Source: Pelotomaculum sp. UBA3103
GTDB taxonomy: Bacteria; Bacillota; Desulfotomaculia; Desulfotomaculales; Pelotomaculaceae
Direction of reading: 5' to 3'
Length of the DNA: 8,169 bases
Assembly: GCA_002365855.1 (NCBI GenBank)
Contig: DFAP01000127.1
Span: 1 to 8,169 of the forward strand
Shown: positions 6,339 through 8,169 of the stretch, in pieces
Layout: the number at the start of each line of letters is the position of its first letter
Position numbering within the stretch: the first letter of the stretch is position 1
Program-made: the position numbers and the translations under genes
The notes under the pieces: model-generated
What the model was told of the DNA's origin: nothing
Seen by the model: the letters and a program-made list of their open reading frames with translations, nothing else
Databases searched by the model: none

Positions 6339-7391
6339 TTATACAGCAAGCGGAAGGGTAAACCGGATTCCTAATCCCCCATAATCTGAATGAAACGCGC
6401 AAATTTTGCCGCCATGACGTTCAATAATGGATTTGCAGCTTGCCAGGCCAAGTCCTGTACCACCGCTTTTACTTTGCCTTGACTTATCAACAGTAAAATA
6501 TTTTAGAAACAAGGAAGGCAATTCATTATCCGGCACTCCTGCGCCGTTGTCCTCCACCTGAAAATATGCATAGTATCCACCCGTAGAGCCGTTCATATAG
6601 ACTTTCAGATCATTCTTTTCACCGTATCTTACGGCATTGCTGAAAAGATTCCCGAAAACACGGCGTATCATGTGTTCGTTAATCATTATGCGCTGGTTTG
6701 CGTTAAAGGAATGTTTACATTTCAGTTCATAATCAAGCCCGGATAATTCGATTTCATATTCCGCAGCGATATTTTCAAACAGTTTCATTACCTCTACGGG
6801 TTTTATTTCTACCATTTCCAATTCAAGCTCATCCTTGGTAAACGCAGAAAAACTGTTGATCAGTTCTGCGATATGCTTAGATTTCTCTTGGATAAGCTCA
6901 TAATATTCCTGTTTTTCCCTTTCGGAAAGATTTTTCTGCATCGCCAGCAGTTCCACAAATCCATTTATGGTAGTCAATGGAGTCTTCAGATCGTGAGCTA
7001 TGGCTGCAATCATATCAATCTGCTCCTTGCGCGCCTGATGAAGCCTTTCCTCCATCTCATTAAAATGATTGTACAGTTCTCCGATTTCATCCTTCCTTTT
7101 TGAGTATAAGGAGGTAATCGTACGCCCTATATTTACGCTTTTAAACCTTATATTAAGTATCTGAATCGGTTTTGTTATATTAAAATGGAAATACACTGTT
7201 AAAACAGCAAATATGAGGCCTGCCACAACAAACAAAAAAAGAAGCATTTGCATATGTTCCGGACCTGATACAGTTTCTAACAATGCAGGCTTTTCATGTA
7301 CTATAAGTGTATTTAGATATAAAGCACCGGAAACGACAATCAACAGAAACATCAGCAGAAACAGTAAAGGGAGCTTGATTTTCAGCTTCAT
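6339..7391 (-). CDS. Membrane sensor histidine kinase of a two-component system
   Basis: A 350-residue sensor kinase. Two membrane helices (about residues 8-27 and 49-69) flank an extracytoplasmic loop of only about 22 residues, with no room for a folded sensor domain. A HAMP linker (about 70-118) follows, then the HisKA segment AAIAHDLKTPL with phospho-acceptor His133, then the ATPase domain: N-box NLFSNAVRYGE (Asn252), G1 DNGAGVP (281-287) and G2 GGTGLGLAS (310-318). All catalytic motifs are intact. The ATG at 7391 was chosen because AAGGA lies six bases upstream; a TTG two codons earlier (7397) would overlap the regulator stop and sit too close to that site. It follows the regulator gene by two bases, so the two are co-translated. 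The signal is unknown; the small loop suggests sensing within the membrane or through a partner protein. Confidence 0.93.
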   Translation of the reverse strand: MKLKIKLPLLFLLMFLLIVVSGALYLNTLIVHEKPALLETVSGPEHMQMLLFLFVVAGLIFAVLTVYFHFNITKPIQILNIRFKSVNIGRTITSLYSKRKDEIGELYNHFNEMEERLHQARKEQIDMIAAIAHDLKTPLTTINGFVELLAMQKNLSEREKQEYYELIQEKSKHIAELINSFSAFTKDELELEMVEIKPVEVMKLFENIAAEYEIELSGLDYELKCKHSFNANQRIMINEHMIRRVFGNLFSNAVRYGEKNDLKVYMNGSTGGYYAYFQVEDNGAGVPDNELPSLFLKYFTVDKSRQSKSGGTGLGLASCKSIIERHGGKICAFHSDYGGLGIRFTLPLAV

Positions 7392-7393
7392 AT

Positions 7394-8101
7394 TCAATCC
7401 TTCCCTTCAACATATTTATAGCCGACACCCCAAATCGTTTTAATAAAATCATACTGGGCGCCCAGTTTTTTACGGATATTTTTGATATGGACCGTAACGG
7501 TGTTTAAATCTCCGTATTCGTCTCCCCACACATTCTCGTAGATCTGTTCACGGGTTAAGACATTATTGGGATAACGCATCAGAAAGGATAATATCTGAAA
7601 TTCTTTCGTCGACAGATCAAGCTTTTGCTTGTTTAAAAAGGCCTCAAAAGTCTTCTCATTTAAAACCAGCGGTGAAGCATTGTTCCGGGTATTTATCTCA
7701 GTTTCCTGGCTATGTCCGCTCCATTCTCTATACAAACGATCAACCTTGCGGAAATGAGCTTTAATCCGCGAGGTAAGTTCCTGAATACTGAAGGGTTTGG
7801 TCATATAGTCGTCTGCGCCTATTTCCAGTCCGATAATCTTATCAATTTCTTTATCGCGAGCACTTAGGAACAGGATGGGAATATTATTTTTTTCTCTAAT
7901 GTTCCTGCAAACTTCCAGTCCGTCCATTTCCGGCATCATGATATCGAGCACCACAAAATTTATGTGATGTTTTTCAAGTACAGACAGAGCCTCTTTCCCT
8001 GAATAAGCCGGTATTACTTCAAATTGTTCGTATTTTAAACTTTGTGTAATCAGCTTGACAATATCCCGGTCATCATCAACGACCAAAACTGTCTTCTCCA
8101 T
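7394..8101 (-). CDS. OmpR/PhoB-family response regulator
   Basis: A 235-residue DNA-binding response regulator. The receiver domain has the acidic pair DDD (9-11), phospho-acceptor Asp53 in VVLDIMMPEMDG, the switch Ser80 in LSARD, and Lys102 in TKPFS. A linker (about 120-145) leads to a winged-helix effector domain with the typical segments STKEFQILSFL, LTREQIYENVWG, TVTVHIKNIRKKLG and the closing hairpin IWGVGYKYV. It should be phosphorylated by the adjacent kinase and activate or repress promoters, plausibly that of the downstream ABC operon. I prefer the ATG at 8101, with GGTGA five bases upstream. A GTG at 8110 is the alternative and would add three residues, but it has no ribosome binding site of its own. 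Confidence 0.95.
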   Translation of the reverse strand: MEKTVLVVDDDRDIVKLITQSLKYEQFEVIPAYSGKEALSVLEKHHINFVVLDIMMPEMDGLEVCRNIREKNNIPILFLSARDKEIDKIIGLEIGADDYMTKPFSIQELTSRIKAHFRKVDRLYREWSGHSQETEINTRNNASPLVLNEKTFEAFLNKQKLDLSTKEFQILSFLMRYPNNVLTREQIYENVWGDEYGDLNTVTVHIKNIRKKLGAQYDFIKTIWGVGYKYVEGKD

Positions 8102-8146
8102 TATTTTCACCAGCTTATTTACTTTTTCTCTATCTATTTTTTATTT

Positions 8147-8152
8147 ATTATA
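8147..8152 (-). promoter_or_regulatory. Consensus -10 box of the regulator-kinase operon
   Basis: Leftward this reads TATAAT, a perfect -10 hexamer about 46 bases before the regulator start. At 17-base spacing the -35 would fall just beyond the window edge (from 8170), so the promoter cannot be confirmed here. Confidence 0.5.
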
Positions 8153-8169
8153 ACAAGAAGATGTGAAGT

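Noticed and set aside
1..8169. CRISPR arrays, tRNA or rRNA genes, insertion sequences
   Set aside because: No regularly spaced repeats, no cloverleaf or CCA-ended tRNA pattern, no rRNA segments, and no transposase motifs with terminal repeats were seen.

Overview
The window looks like a low-to-middle G+C Firmicute chromosome, probably a clostridial lineage. The evidence is strong AGGAGG-type ribosome binding sites, AT-rich intergenic promoters of sigma-A type, U-tract hairpin terminators, and a Bacillus-like MazF and OmpR/sensor-kinase pair. Assignment below class level would be guesswork.

Layout. Positions 1-414 hold no confident gene, only short open stretches that may be decayed coding DNA. 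An APC-superfamily amino-acid permease runs rightward (415-1842) and is visibly more G+C-rich than the rest. Everything after it reads leftward. The permease and the leftward genes converge on a hairpin at 1865-1901 that can terminate in both directions. Between it and the next gene lies a short gene remnant (1911-2037). Next comes a MazEF-type toxin-antitoxin pair (2038-2651). It has its own sigma-A promoter and a perfect 10-bp inverted repeat that is a likely operator.

The right two thirds (2799-8101) form one apparent functional unit in two transcripts. A PhoB/OmpR-type response regulator and a histidine kinase with a very short extracellular loop come first, and a long hairpin ends that transcript. 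A second promoter then precedes a 50-residue membrane protein with a Met/His-rich tail, a LolD/MacB-type ABC ATPase and a large FtsX-type permease with two FtsX modules. The natural model is that the two-component system senses an envelope signal, perhaps through the transporter or the small protein, and drives the transporter operon. The substrate cannot be read from the sequence.

Two points stand out. The large permease is split by a one-base deletion in a homopolymer (3907-3911), so the transporter is either recently inactivated, mis-sequenced or recoded. The small MxMH-motif membrane protein encoded ahead of the ABC genes is not one I recognise, and it is the best candidate for something undescribed here.
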